A DNA stretch of 46,001 bases from Myxococcales bacterium. Its GTDB lineage: Bacteria > Myxococcota_A > Polyangia > Haliangiales > Haliangiaceae. The notes under the pieces were generated by a model. The model was given only the letters and a program-made list of their open reading frames with translations, did no database searches and was not told the origin of the DNA. The position numbers were made by a program, and so were the translations under genes. Below, piece by piece: positions 7,594 to 15,143 of this stretch; the stretch's first letter is position 1; every line of letters starts with the position of its first letter. The stretch covers positions 1 to 46,001 of the forward strand of contig JAAEPE010000759.1 of assembly GCA_024222395.1 (NCBI GenBank), in the 5' to 3' direction.

Positions 7594-8799
7594 GTGGGAA
7601 GCGCTGCTGCTAACATGGGCGCTGCACTCGCTGCGCCGCTGGGCCCTACCTCGTCGGAGGGACTCACGCCGCCAGAGGTGGAGACCCATGCCGCCAGAAT
7701 TCTTCTTGCGGACGATGACAAGCAAGTGCGCCGAACCGTCGGTCGCGTGTTGCGCAAGCGCGGCTTCGAAGTAATCGAAGCTGTCGACGGCTTGGAGGCA
7801 ACCGAAGCCGCGAAGCTCTCGCCTCCAGACCTAGCTCTCGTGGATCTAAGAATGCCCCACAAGGACGGATTCGACGTCGTGCGTGAGCTCAAGACCGCGA
7901 ACCCGCGCCTCCCTGTACTTGTACTATCAGGCTGGGACGATGCGGAGGATCGAGTGCAAGCTTTCGATGTGGGGGCAGACGACTTCATCGCCAAGCCGGT
8001 GTACATGAAGGAGCTGCTTCGGCGCATAGATGCCTTCGAGAGAACGAGACGGGCCTACCTAGAGCTACAGGCACTTAATGAACATGCAGACCACCTGCGT
8101 TTGTTCGCAGCAGAAGCGGCAGCCCTGCTCGCTCACGACCTCAACAATGGCCTGAGCATTGCGTCCGCCAATATGCAGTTTATCGACGAAGAGCTCCGCG
8201 AAAGCCACAAGGATCCAGAGCTTGTCGAGGCATCCTCTGCCGGCCGTCGTGCCCTTCGCCGCATGATCGGTCTAGTAGCGAATTTCGTAGATATCTCGCG
8301 TCTCGAAGATGCCGCGCTCCAGGTTGTGCGCTTTCCGACCCGCGTTGGCGACCTCCTCAGGAGCACCGGGCAAATTCACGAGACCAGCCGTGGCGATATC
8401 GAGGGAATCGAAGTCGTCTGCGACACAGACCTCGTTTGCGAAATCGACCCGATGCTAACCGAGCGAGTTCTGCACAACCTCCTCAACAACGCTACGCGCT
8501 ACGTCGACACAGGCGGCCGAATTCACATGGAGGCACGGCTCGAAGATGGCGATGAGACTCTCTTCATTTCCGTGGCAAATACCGGCTCGGTGATTCCAAG
8601 GGACAAGCGCGCCGGCCTGTTTGAGAAATACGGCAAGGCGGGCGACGGAAAATCTCAGCGAGGGATGGGGCTCTACTTCTGCAGACTGGCATGTGAAGCA
8701 CACGGCGGCAGCATCGGCGTTGAAGACACAGACCGCTTCGCGACCCTCTTTTCGATACGTCTCTCGCTAGCTACGGCCACGCCAATTATTGGCGGCTGA
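7594..8799 (+). CDS. receiver-histidine kinase hybrid (REC-HK)
   Basis: Cytoplasmic protein of 401 residues. The receiver spans about 35-150 with D84 in LVDLRMPHKDG and K134 in FIAKPVY. The kinase part has the H-box LLAHDLNNGLSIA (H181), N-box NLLNNATRYVD and G-box GMGLYFCRLACEAHGG. An N-terminal receiver controlling a C-terminal kinase fits a phosphorelay with the receiver gene just upstream. The H-box HDLNN resembles HELNN of the kinase at 3182. GTG 7594 follows the upstream stop by five bases; ATG 7615 is also possible. The 3' end overlaps the convergent Hsp70 gene by 14 bases. Confidence 0.9.
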   Translation: MGSAAANMGAALAAPLGPTSSEGLTPPEVETHAARILLADDDKQVRRTVGRVLRKRGFEVIEAVDGLEATEAAKLSPPDLALVDLRMPHKDGFDVVRELKTANPRLPVLVLSGWDDAEDRVQAFDVGADDFIAKPVYMKELLRRIDAFERTRRAYLELQALNEHADHLRLFAAEAAALLAHDLNNGLSIASANMQFIDEELRESHKDPELVEASSAGRRALRRMIGLVANFVDISRLEDAALQVVRFPTRVGDLLRSTGQIHETSRGDIEGIEVVCDTDLVCEIDPMLTERVLHNLLNNATRYVDTGGRIHMEARLEDGDETLFISVANTGSVIPRDKRAGLFEKYGKAGDGKSQRGMGLYFCRLACEAHGGSIGVEDTDRFATLFSIRLSLATATPIIGG

Positions 8800-10330
8800 G
8801 TGCGCTGATTTGTTCGTCGCTCAATCCGCCAGCCGGCTCAATGGTCACACTGGCAGCCTTGCCGGTTTCGTGTTCGATTGCTGATACGGCCAGGAGGCCG
8901 TCGACATCGACTGTGAAGTCGACCTCCACACGCGTCTTGCCCTTGGGGCGAGGTGGTAGGTCTCCCAGCGTGAAACGTCCTAGGTAGCAGTTGCTGCTGG
9001 CTTCTTCGTGGTCGCCTTGGTAGACCTCGAGAGTCACGAAGGTCTGGTTATCCTCCGTCGTAGCAAACGTCTTCTGCGCTCGTGTGGGGACCGTCGTATT
9101 GGCCGCCAGCAAGATTGACATGCGGTCGCCTGTGACGCGGATGCCAAGTGAGTGTGGGGTTACGTCGAGCAGCACAAGTTCCTGTAGCTCGCCGCCCATG
9201 ATCGCGCTCTGCGTTGCGGCTCCTTGAGCAACGATCTCATCGGGGTTGACGCCCTTCGAAGGCTCTCGGCTAAAGATTTCCACAACCCTCGACTGCACCG
9301 CCGGCATGCGGCTCATGCCCCCAACGAGGAGAACTTGGTCGATATCCGAGGCGCTCATTCGCGCATCTCGCAACGCACGCTCACAGGGTGCTGCGAGTGC
9401 ATCAATTAGAGGGGCGCACATGCCCTCAAGTTCATCTCGTCGCAGCTCGCGCTGCAGGTGCACGGGCCCAGCTGGCGACCCAGCAAGGAACGGCAGGTTC
9501 ATATCCGTGCTGATTGTGGAGGAGAGTTCAATCTTCGCTCGCTCCGCCGCTTCCTTCAGACGCTGCAAAGCGACCGGGTCTTCGTGGAGATTGAGCTGGT
9601 TGCTCTCTTCAAATTCCTCGCAGAGCATCTCGATGATCTTTCGGTCGAAATCGTCGCCGCCGAGCTCTGTATCGCCGTGCGTTGAAAGCACTTCGAATAC
9701 CCCAGACTCGATGACCAGAATCGAAACATCGAAGGTTCCTCCGCCTAGGTCGAAGACGGCCAGCCGCTGGTCCCGGCCATGATGCGCCCCGTAGGCCAAG
9801 GCGGCAGCGGTGGGCTCGTTGAGAATCGCGCGCACTCGCAAGCCAGCAATGGCACCGGCGTCTTTGGTTGCCTTGCGCTGTACCTCGTCGAAGTAGGCCG
9901 GAACGGTGACGATGGCTTCCTCGACTTGTTCTCCGAGGTAGTCCTCTGCGATCTCCTTCATCTTGCGAAGGATGTGGCTCGAGACCTCCTCCGGAGACAT
10001 TTCCTTGTCATTGATGCTCACCCAGGCGTCGCCGTTCTTCGATCGAACCACTTCGTAAGGCAGCGTCGGGCGCAAGTCATCAATCGCCTTGGAGTCGTAC
10101 CTCTTCCCTATGAGTCGCTTCACGCCGTAAACCGTACGATCGGGATTCGTCACCATCTGGCGCTTCGAGGGCGCACCGACGACCACTTCGCCCTCGGCAT
10201 TCCATGACACCATCGAAGGAGTCGTACGCCCCCCTTCGTGGTTGTGAATAACAACAGCCTCGCTGCCTTCGAGTACAGCCACGCACGAATTGGTCGTGCC
10301 TAGATCGATGCCGATGATCTTGTTTTCCAT
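8786..10330 (-). CDS. Hsp70/DnaK-family chaperone lacking the C-terminal lid
   Basis: Hsp70 of 514 residues; E. coli DnaK has 638. The nucleotide-binding domain is complete: GIDLGTTNSCVAV, VTVPAYFDEVQRKATKDA, LNEPTAAALAYG, AVFDLGGGTFDVSIL and LLVGGMSRMPAV. The beta substrate-binding domain is present (LLDVTPHSLGI; DNQTFVTLEVYQGD) and sequence ends at GLSDEQISALSRQ, the first helix of the lid in DnaK. The alpha lid and C-terminal tail are absent. The stop lies inside the convergent kinase gene, so no frameshifted remainder exists there. GGGAG is well placed before ATG 10330. It starts nine bases after the J-like/TPR gene and is probably co-transcribed with it. It is likely a specialised chaperone, not the housekeeping DnaK. 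Confidence 0.93.
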   Translation of the reverse strand: MENKIIGIDLGTTNSCVAVLEGSEAVVIHNHEGGRTTPSMVSWNAEGEVVVGAPSKRQMVTNPDRTVYGVKRLIGKRYDSKAIDDLRPTLPYEVVRSKNGDAWVSINDKEMSPEEVSSHILRKMKEIAEDYLGEQVEEAIVTVPAYFDEVQRKATKDAGAIAGLRVRAILNEPTAAALAYGAHHGRDQRLAVFDLGGGTFDVSILVIESGVFEVLSTHGDTELGGDDFDRKIIEMLCEEFEESNQLNLHEDPVALQRLKEAAERAKIELSSTISTDMNLPFLAGSPAGPVHLQRELRRDELEGMCAPLIDALAAPCERALRDARMSASDIDQVLLVGGMSRMPAVQSRVVEIFSREPSKGVNPDEIVAQGAATQSAIMGGELQELVLLDVTPHSLGIRVTGDRMSILLAANTTVPTRAQKTFATTEDNQTFVTLEVYQGDHEEASSNCYLGRFTLGDLPPRPKGKTRVEVDFTVDVDGLLAVSAIEHETGKAASVTIEPAGGLSDEQISALSRQ

Positions 10331-10339
10331 ATTGGCTCC

Positions 10340-11143
10340 CTATTTGCCGAATAGCTTGGAAATGAGGCCACTCTTCTTCTTGCCCTCTTTGGGCAAACTT
10401 GCCAGCGATTCGCGCGCAAGCACGAAGCTTGCATCGAGCCCTAGGCACCGCTTGTACTCGGCCCGCGCTTCCTCAAATTTGCCGGTGTCCTGCAGGACCC
10501 GCCCCTGAGCGTAATGCATGTGGAGTCGGTAGCGTTTCTCACTGGGGCGCGAAACAGCCACCGTCTTGAACGCAGTCGCAGCAGAAGGGTAGTCGCCGCT
10601 GCGCATTATGTCTAGAGCGCTTTCGAACTGGGCTTCCTGCGTGTCGGCCGACCTGGAATCCGAACTATTCCGAGCCGTTGCTGCACGTATCTGCGCGCTT
10701 CTCTGAGTCCCGGTTCCAGTGAGGCGGTTGCGCACCTGGCTGCGGCGCCTGTCTTTCTGCTCTTGCCTGCTGCCAGTCGGCTGCACGGAAGGACGACTGC
10801 TCGCGTTTCTCCGCCGCTCGAGACGTTCCTTCTTTTCGCTCGCGATCTTGCTGCGCGTCAGCTCCAGAGCGTTCGTGGCGGCCTCGCCCTTCGCCTTATC
10901 GTAGGCCTTCTTGATTTCCAAGTAGACCTCGTTGGCCAATAGGCGAATCTTCTCCGGGCGCCGTGCAAACCGATTTGGATGATAGACCTTCGTCGCTGAG
11001 AGAAAGTGGCTGCGCACCTCGCCAGCGTCTGAGCAAGCAAGGGCTTCCAAAGAGGTAGCGGACGCTTGCAAACGGCGCAGCTCCGCCGTGAGGTGCTCAA
11101 GCACAACCTCGTCAGTCGCCTGTATCCATTGGTGATCTCTCAC
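10340..11143 (-). CDS. J-like/TPR protein with HPN in place of HPD
   Basis: Protein of 267 residues starting at GTG 11143. About residues 12-90 resemble a J-domain: a helical region, then KVYHPNRFA (H55-P56-N57) and EVYLEIKKAYDKAK as helix III. The catalytic Asp of the HPD motif is Asn. A basic, Arg/Ser-rich linker follows (about 95-170). The C-terminal 90 residues form TPR-like helices (ALDIMRSGDYPSAATAFKTV; GRVLQDTGKFEEARAEYKRC). Deltaproteobacteria have similar J-like/TPR proteins. Its immediate downstream neighbour is a lidless Hsp70, so a dedicated pair is likely. An HPN J-domain would be expected to stimulate ATPase poorly, so it may be a tether or adaptor. Confidence 0.75.
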   Translation of the reverse strand: MRDHQWIQATDEVVLEHLTAELRRLQASATSLEALACSDAGEVRSHFLSATKVYHPNRFARRPEKIRLLANEVYLEIKKAYDKAKGEAATNALELTRSKIASEKKERLERRRNASSRPSVQPTGSRQEQKDRRRSQVRNRLTGTGTQRSAQIRAATARNSSDSRSADTQEAQFESALDIMRSGDYPSAATAFKTVAVSRPSEKRYRLHMHYAQGRVLQDTGKFEEARAEYKRCLGLDASFVLARESLASLPKEGKKKSGLISKLFGK

Positions 11144-11353
11144 TTCGAATCGCTAGGCCAACATTAGCAAGCAAGTTGGCTGTCTCACAATGACCCGGCC
11201 CACCGCCCCCCCTCTTCCTGGCCATCCACGTGCTCTGATGCAGATCTCGTGCCCAGGGTTGTCCCATGCCGCCCTTGCATCCAAGCGGTTGAATTGCCAA
11301 GGTCCCGCAATACGGCGCAGCCATGCGCCAACTTGATGTTCTTGGAGGTTTCA

Positions 11354-11617
11354 ATGGCAAAGTCCCGACCCACAATCATGAAGCGCCAGCGTGAACTCGC
11401 TCGTGCCGAAAAGCGCCGCGACAAGGCTGCACGCCGAGCGGTCAATACCCGCGCACCATCCGACGCCGATCGCCCAGAAGGCGAAGGCGACGACTACGAT
11501 CCCGATATCGCTCATATCGTCGCTGGGCCTCAGCCGATTCCATGGGCAGATGAATTCCCGAACGAAGAGGAAGAGGATAGAGAAGAAGGTGAGGAAGGGG
11601 CCGAGGTTCAACCCTAG
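11354..11617 (+). CDS. small basic-then-acidic protein of unknown function
   Basis: Protein of 87 residues. The N-terminal 30 are strongly basic and helical (MAKSRPTIMKRQRELARAEK), resembling a short conserved N-terminus seen in small Myxococcota proteins. The C-terminal 30 are strongly acidic (NEEEEDREEGEEG). TTGGAGG lies five to ten bases before ATG 11354, which settles the start against the upstream ORF extension. A nucleic-acid or ribosome-associated role would fit the charge pattern, but that is inference. It precedes the lipoprotein gene by 49 bases. Confidence 0.75.
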   Translation: MAKSRPTIMKRQRELARAEKRRDKAARRAVNTRAPSDADRPEGEGDDYDPDIAHIVAGPQPIPWADEFPNEEEEDREEGEEGAEVQP

Positions 11618-11666
11618 CGGCCGCACCGAGGCTTGACTCGCACCGCGGTCGTGCCAGACTCGTCCC

Positions 11667-13238
11667 ATGCAAGTCTTGCTCGCACCTCGCTGTACTCCAA
11701 TTGCAGCCCTTCTCCTCACGACATTCTTAGTCAGCGCAGTGCTGGCGTGTGGAGGTGCAAGTCGGCATGACCTTCTCCTCAAAGACGCGAGAGCCGCCGA
11801 GAAGCGCCAGGCTTGGCTAGAGGCCGCACGTCTCTATGGTGAAGCCTGCGCTCTGCGGCCGAAGGACTCGGCGACCTGCCATCGTGCTCAGGAAATGCGC
11901 GACTACGGCATTGAAATCCGGACGTACAGGGCGCGCCAGCTCTGCGAGTCCCGACGGCTCGGCCTGTGCGTTGAGGAGTTTCTCCCGCTGCTAGCCGTGC
12001 AGAGCAACAAACAGCCGTTGGTGCAAGACATCATAGTGAAGGCGGGCAGCCTGGCCCTCTCACGGTGCAGGGCAAGCAGCCCTTCCCTCTCCGCCACCCT
12101 CCAGGGGCTGAGCTGCCTCCAGCGATGGCAAGAGCCACTTTGGCGCGGCGACCACTTCCGCCTTGAATTCGCAAAACACTCTCGCGCTGTTGCCGGGCAG
12201 CTCGCCGTTCTCGCCGACTCTCAGAACTCCGATGACGTTGGCGCAAGAATGAGCATACTCGATGCGGCTAGTTGCATCGCACCTCTCAATTCGCAACAGG
12301 GGCAGCAGTGGGAGGCCGCAGCTGCCCAGTTCCTCAAGGTTCTCGCCACGCGCTTCGCGTTGAAGTACACGAGCAACGGGACGACCCGAGCAGCGCCTGG
12401 GACGTGTGACACGATCAGTAAGACACTGGGACGGGGATTGACCTGCGAACCGACCGCCACCGGTCACGCATTGGAAGCGCATGCTGAGGTATTTGATGTC
12501 CAAGCGCGTTGGCGCAAGCAGCACCAGGACACCGAGCAGGTGGCACGATACATATCAGGCACTGACCAAGTGCCCAATCCTGACTACGACCGGGCCCATC
12601 TGGAATACGAGCTTGCGGAGAAACGAAAAACGGAGGCCGATCGCGATATGCGAGATCAGGAGAGGCGCTGTCGGGACACAGAGAGCACAGCAGACTGTGA
12701 CTCGCACGAGACACTGACCGAAGTTTCTGAGGCTAGGCGACGAGAGCGGGACACCGCACGAGATAACTTCCATCGCGAGCCTCGAACGCTCACGGAGGAT
12801 GTCTACAGCGATCACCGCTACGTGACTCGAGAGCATGAGTGGACATCTCCCTTTCGCGCGAGCATCAAGTTGACAGGCCTGGAGTGGCAGCCTGAAGTGG
12901 TTGACATCGTGTATCGAGACACGGAGCAGGCGGGCTTCAGTCCCGCGAGCGTGCGATCGGACCCATTTGAGCCACCCGCCTCCACCTACTTCCGAGATCG
13001 AAGCAGCCAATGGCTCACGGAACGAATCCGGTCACGCGTCGCGGCGGAGATGACCCGGCGAGGGCAAGCGCTCATCAATACATGCCGCGTCGAACCGATC
13101 GAGTGCTGGGCACGTGCTCGATATTGGAATGGTGAGACAACCTATGGTCTTCCCTTCTTGCAGACGATCGCAAGAAAAGACCGAAACGCAGAGACGGCCG
13201 CGGAGCACGATTTGCGCTGCACAGCCGACCTACTCTAG
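11667..13238 (+). CDS. large lipoprotein with TPR-like and charged coiled-coil regions
   Basis: Protein of 523 residues that I cannot place in a known family. The signal sequence ends in lipobox SAVLAC near residue 28. Residues 35-75 look like a TPR (AEKRQAWLEAARLYGEACAL). The middle (about 290-370) is highly charged and alpha-helical, with many Asp/Glu/Arg/Cys residues, probably coiled coil. The C-terminus (about 390-520) is more globular. It has an unusual number of cysteines, which could form disulfides in the periplasm. It may be a cell-envelope scaffold or transport accessory. The gene is intact with no sign of frameshift. Confidence 0.75.
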   Translation: MQVLLAPRCTPIAALLLTTFLVSAVLACGGASRHDLLLKDARAAEKRQAWLEAARLYGEACALRPKDSATCHRAQEMRDYGIEIRTYRARQLCESRRLGLCVEEFLPLLAVQSNKQPLVQDIIVKAGSLALSRCRASSPSLSATLQGLSCLQRWQEPLWRGDHFRLEFAKHSRAVAGQLAVLADSQNSDDVGARMSILDAASCIAPLNSQQGQQWEAAAAQFLKVLATRFALKYTSNGTTRAAPGTCDTISKTLGRGLTCEPTATGHALEAHAEVFDVQARWRKQHQDTEQVARYISGTDQVPNPDYDRAHLEYELAEKRKTEADRDMRDQERRCRDTESTADCDSHETLTEVSEARRRERDTARDNFHREPRTLTEDVYSDHRYVTREHEWTSPFRASIKLTGLEWQPEVVDIVYRDTEQAGFSPASVRSDPFEPPASTYFRDRSSQWLTERIRSRVAAEMTRRGQALINTCRVEPIECWARARYWNGETTYGLPFLQTIARKDRNAETAAEHDLRCTADLL

Positions 13239-13282
13239 CAAGAGACTCACGCAGAGGACTGCGCAGGCGCTCGGTTAGGGGG

Positions 13283-13534
13283 TTACTTGGTCGAAATGCG
13301 GATGAGCTTGTGACGAACACCAAAGTGCACGAGCTGCACTGCGTTCGCTAGCCCAAGACCGCCAAGGAGAGTTAGGCGATGGCTGTCGACAGTTTTGAGG
13401 CCGACACCGAGAGCATTTGCCATTTCCTCGCGGGACATGTCGCCGCCCATCATCATAAGACCGATTTGACGTTGGCGATCAGTGAGTGACCACCAACGAT
13501 CAAGAGAATCATTTCCACGTGCTTTGAAGCCCAT
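13283..13534 (-). CDS. small LuxR/FixJ-type HTH protein
   Basis: Protein of 83 residues consisting almost wholly of a GerE/LuxR DNA-binding domain: LTDRQRQIGLMMMGGDMSREEMANALGVGLKTVDSH with recognition helix around KTVDSHRLTLL. It has no receiver or autoinducer domain. The usual first-helix Glu-x-Glu-Val-Leu is replaced by RQRQIGLMMM. ATG 13534 is preferred to the TTG at 13564, which would place the start next to a palindrome. The 19-bp palindrome centred about 43 bases upstream is a likely binding site and points to autoregulation. It may be a free-standing regulator or a relic of a larger one. Confidence 0.8.
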   Translation of the reverse strand: MGFKARGNDSLDRWWSLTDRQRQIGLMMMGGDMSREEMANALGVGLKTVDSHRLTLLGGLGLANAVQLVHFGVRHKLIRISTK

Positions 13535-13567
13535 ACGGGATGGTCTACCACATAACCCCCTCAAAGC

Positions 13568-13586
13568 ATCACCCCTCAGGGGTGAT
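13568..13586. promoter_or_regulatory. 19-bp palindrome ATCACCCCT-C-AGGGGTGAT
   Basis: Two perfect 9-bp arms flank one base, 34 bases upstream of the LuxR-type gene. CCCCT...AGGGG inverted repeats are the kind of site NarL/FixJ-type HTH dimers bind, so an operator for the adjacent regulator is the favoured reading. A TATTTT stretch after it on the plus strand also allows a weak terminator reading, although no plus-strand gene ends nearby. Confidence 0.55.
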
Positions 13587-13674
13587 TATTTTGGCAGTCA
13601 GATCATCTATTCGGCGAATGCGCCCTGTGTCAAGTAGCTTTTCATGGTTTCACCGAGATGCGCCACACCCCCCG

Positions 13675-13703
13675 TACCTCACGGATACCTCATGCATACC
13701 TCA
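13675..13703 (+). promoter_or_regulatory. three TACCTCA direct repeats at 11-bp spacing
   Basis: TACCTCA occurs at 13675-13681, 13686-13692 and 13697-13703, exactly 11 bp apart, one turn of DNA. Such phased direct repeats are typical of OmpR/PhoB-family operators. The sequence TATTCT at 13721-13726 lies 17 bp after the third copy, so this copy takes the place of a -35 element. That is the layout of a promoter activated by a response regulator. The transcript would run towards the truncated glycosyltransferase at 13964; the repeats could also serve the LuxR-type gene on the other strand. Confidence 0.55.
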
Positions 13704-13720
13704 AACAGTGGCATAGGTGT

Positions 13721-13726
13721 TATTCT
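13721..13726 (+). promoter_or_regulatory. candidate -10 element TATTCT
   Basis: It is 17 bp downstream of the last TACCTCA repeat. It matches TATAAT at four of six positions and is judged mainly by its spacing. It would drive transcription towards 13964, with a leader of more than 200 bases. Confidence 0.3.
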
Positions 13727-13963
13727 GCTGGCTTCGCGCGAGCTGCGACGCCGGTCCGACCGACCCTGAACCTGCTTCGCTCGGCATATCCCCTGGGGGA
13801 AATACCTAAGTCTGACCGCCCCCCATATTAGGGTAGTAGTGCGGACGAATCGGCGAGGCCGAATACTCCATGTTCCTTGGGCTTGAGATCCGCGGCAAAA
13901 GCGCAGACGTTGCGCCTTTCTCCTCGCAGCCCTCTCCGAGTATGCCAAACTTTCGTGTTCACC

Positions 13964-14326
13964 ATGACCACGCAAACACCTCCTCCACGGATTTCAGTCG
14001 TGATGACTGCCTACAATCACAGCCAGTACATCCCAGAAGCGATTGAGAGTATCCTCACGCAGGACGCCGAACAGATGGAGTTCATCATTGTTGATGACGG
14101 CTCCGAAGAGGACATAGCGGGAGTCGTGCCCCCCTACAAAGAAAGGGTTCATCTTATCCACCAGCGGAACGCTGGGCTTGGAGCAGCCAGGAATACTGGC
14201 CTTTGGGCTTCCCGAGGGGAATACGTTGCCTTCTGCGACTCCGACGACATACAACGGCCGCTTCGCCTCTCGGCACACGCGAGCCCACTATGCCACCGGG
14301 CTTGGTATGCCACCGGGTTTGGCTAG
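13964..14326 (+). pseudogene. truncated family-2 glycosyltransferase
   Basis: ATG 13964 opens a clear GT2 N-terminus: ISVVMTAYNHSQYIPEAIES, EFIIVDDGSEED, RNAGLGAARNTGL and YVAFCDSDDIQ, covering about the first 95 residues. Family similarity then stops and 25 unrelated residues precede a TAG at 14326; normal GT2 enzymes have 250 or more residues. The remainder appears to have been deleted, with the break falling where the facing asparagine synthetase remnant begins. It would have made surface polysaccharide. A promoter-like repeat array lies 260 bases upstream, so it may still be transcribed. Confidence 0.8.
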
Positions 14327-14760
14327 CACAGACGAGACGAAGCGCGTGGCCAGAGGCCCTTGCAGCCAGGCGCGCAAGGGGATAGCGAAGCCCTGCTTGT
14401 CACGTTCGAAGAATGCCGGCTCAACCCAAGGGGCAACGGCCTCCTTGAGTGCAATCTTGCTACGCCCTGATCCGCCTTGTGCGCTAGGGGCATCCGTGCA
14501 GCCAACTCGATGATTCGGTGATCGAGCAGTGGACAACGAACTTCGAGGGAGTGGGCCATAGATGCTCGGTCCACCCTCACGAGGATATCGTCGCACAGGT
14601 ACGACTTGATATCGCAGTACTGCATCCGACCGACCAAGTCCTCCGTTCCAGAGCGTGCTCCAGGGAGGCTTCGTTATCCACATGGCCGAAGTTGATATCC
14701 CAGTACGGCCGAGGAGTCGGAGCCACACCATCACAGAGTGCCTCCGACTAATCCGCACAT
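14288..14760 (-). pseudogene. collapsed asparagine synthetase (AsnB-type amidotransferase) remnant
   Basis: Four pieces of a glutamine-dependent asparagine synthetase lie in order on the minus strand. At 14760 ATG gives MCGLVGGTL then TGA, matching the class II amidotransferase N-terminus with nucleophile Cys2. Another frame from about 14747 has the interdomain linker [20 protein letters not shown] third frame from about 14646 has [20 protein letters not shown] and [15 protein letters not shown] of the C-terminal domain. The last frame has [15 protein letters not shown] and [12 protein letters not shown]. The rest of the amidotransferase domain and the ATP-pyrophosphatase core with its SGGLDS loop are missing. 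About 470 bases remain of a gene of roughly 1.9 kb, through several internal deletions. Such genes sit in capsule/exopolysaccharide clusters. Confidence 0.85.
14289..14322. repeat. two 17-bp tandem repeats (TATGCCACCGGGYTTGG)
   Basis: Copies at 14289-14305 and 14306-14322 differ at one base. They lie exactly between the truncated glycosyltransferase and the collapsed asparagine synthetase, probably marking a slippage or deletion junction. Confidence 0.8.
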
Positions 14761-14771
14761 AGCGCGTTGGC

Positions 14772-15122
14772 CTACTGGGCCAGCCCCTCTTCGGTAGCAG
14801 GTGATGGTGCGGTCTGCGCCGGCACTCCCCCCTCGATTCTTCGCGGCGACTCTTCGCCACTAGTCTCCTGTCCCATGCAAGAGCCTAGGAAGTGAACTTG
14901 GTAGCCGAATCCCATGGCAATGCAGTATACGCCGAGTGCGAGATAGGCCACACCGTAGATGGCGTGACTGCGCTTTGACCTGGCGTAGTATCCGCCTTTG
15001 CGGAAATTTGGTCGTTCTTCGTCTCCGGGCAGCTCTTTCCGCATTGCTATCCGCATGCGCAGAATGCCAAAGGCGATGACCCAAAAGGCGACGGCAAAGG
15101 GAATCCAGCGCGGCAGCATCAT
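14772..15122 (-). CDS. small two-helix membrane protein
   Basis: Protein of 116 residues with two hydrophobic helices, about 6-24 and 56-76, separated by a charged loop (RKELPGDEERPNFRKGG). The C-terminal tail is Pro/Glu/Ser-rich and probably disordered. No family recognised. ATG 15122 is followed at once by a second ATG, either could be used. It begins 21 bases after the dual-CNB regulator gene and is likely the last gene of that operon. Its 3' end is 11 bases from the asparagine synthetase remnant. Confidence 0.65.
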   Translation of the reverse strand: MMLPRWIPFAVAFWVIAFGILRMRIAMRKELPGDEERPNFRKGGYYARSKRSHAIYGVAYLALGVYCIAMGFGYQVHFLGSCMGQETSGEESPRRIEGGVPAQTAPSPATEEGLAQ

Positions 15123-15143
15123 GACGAGGTTCTACCGCGGCTC

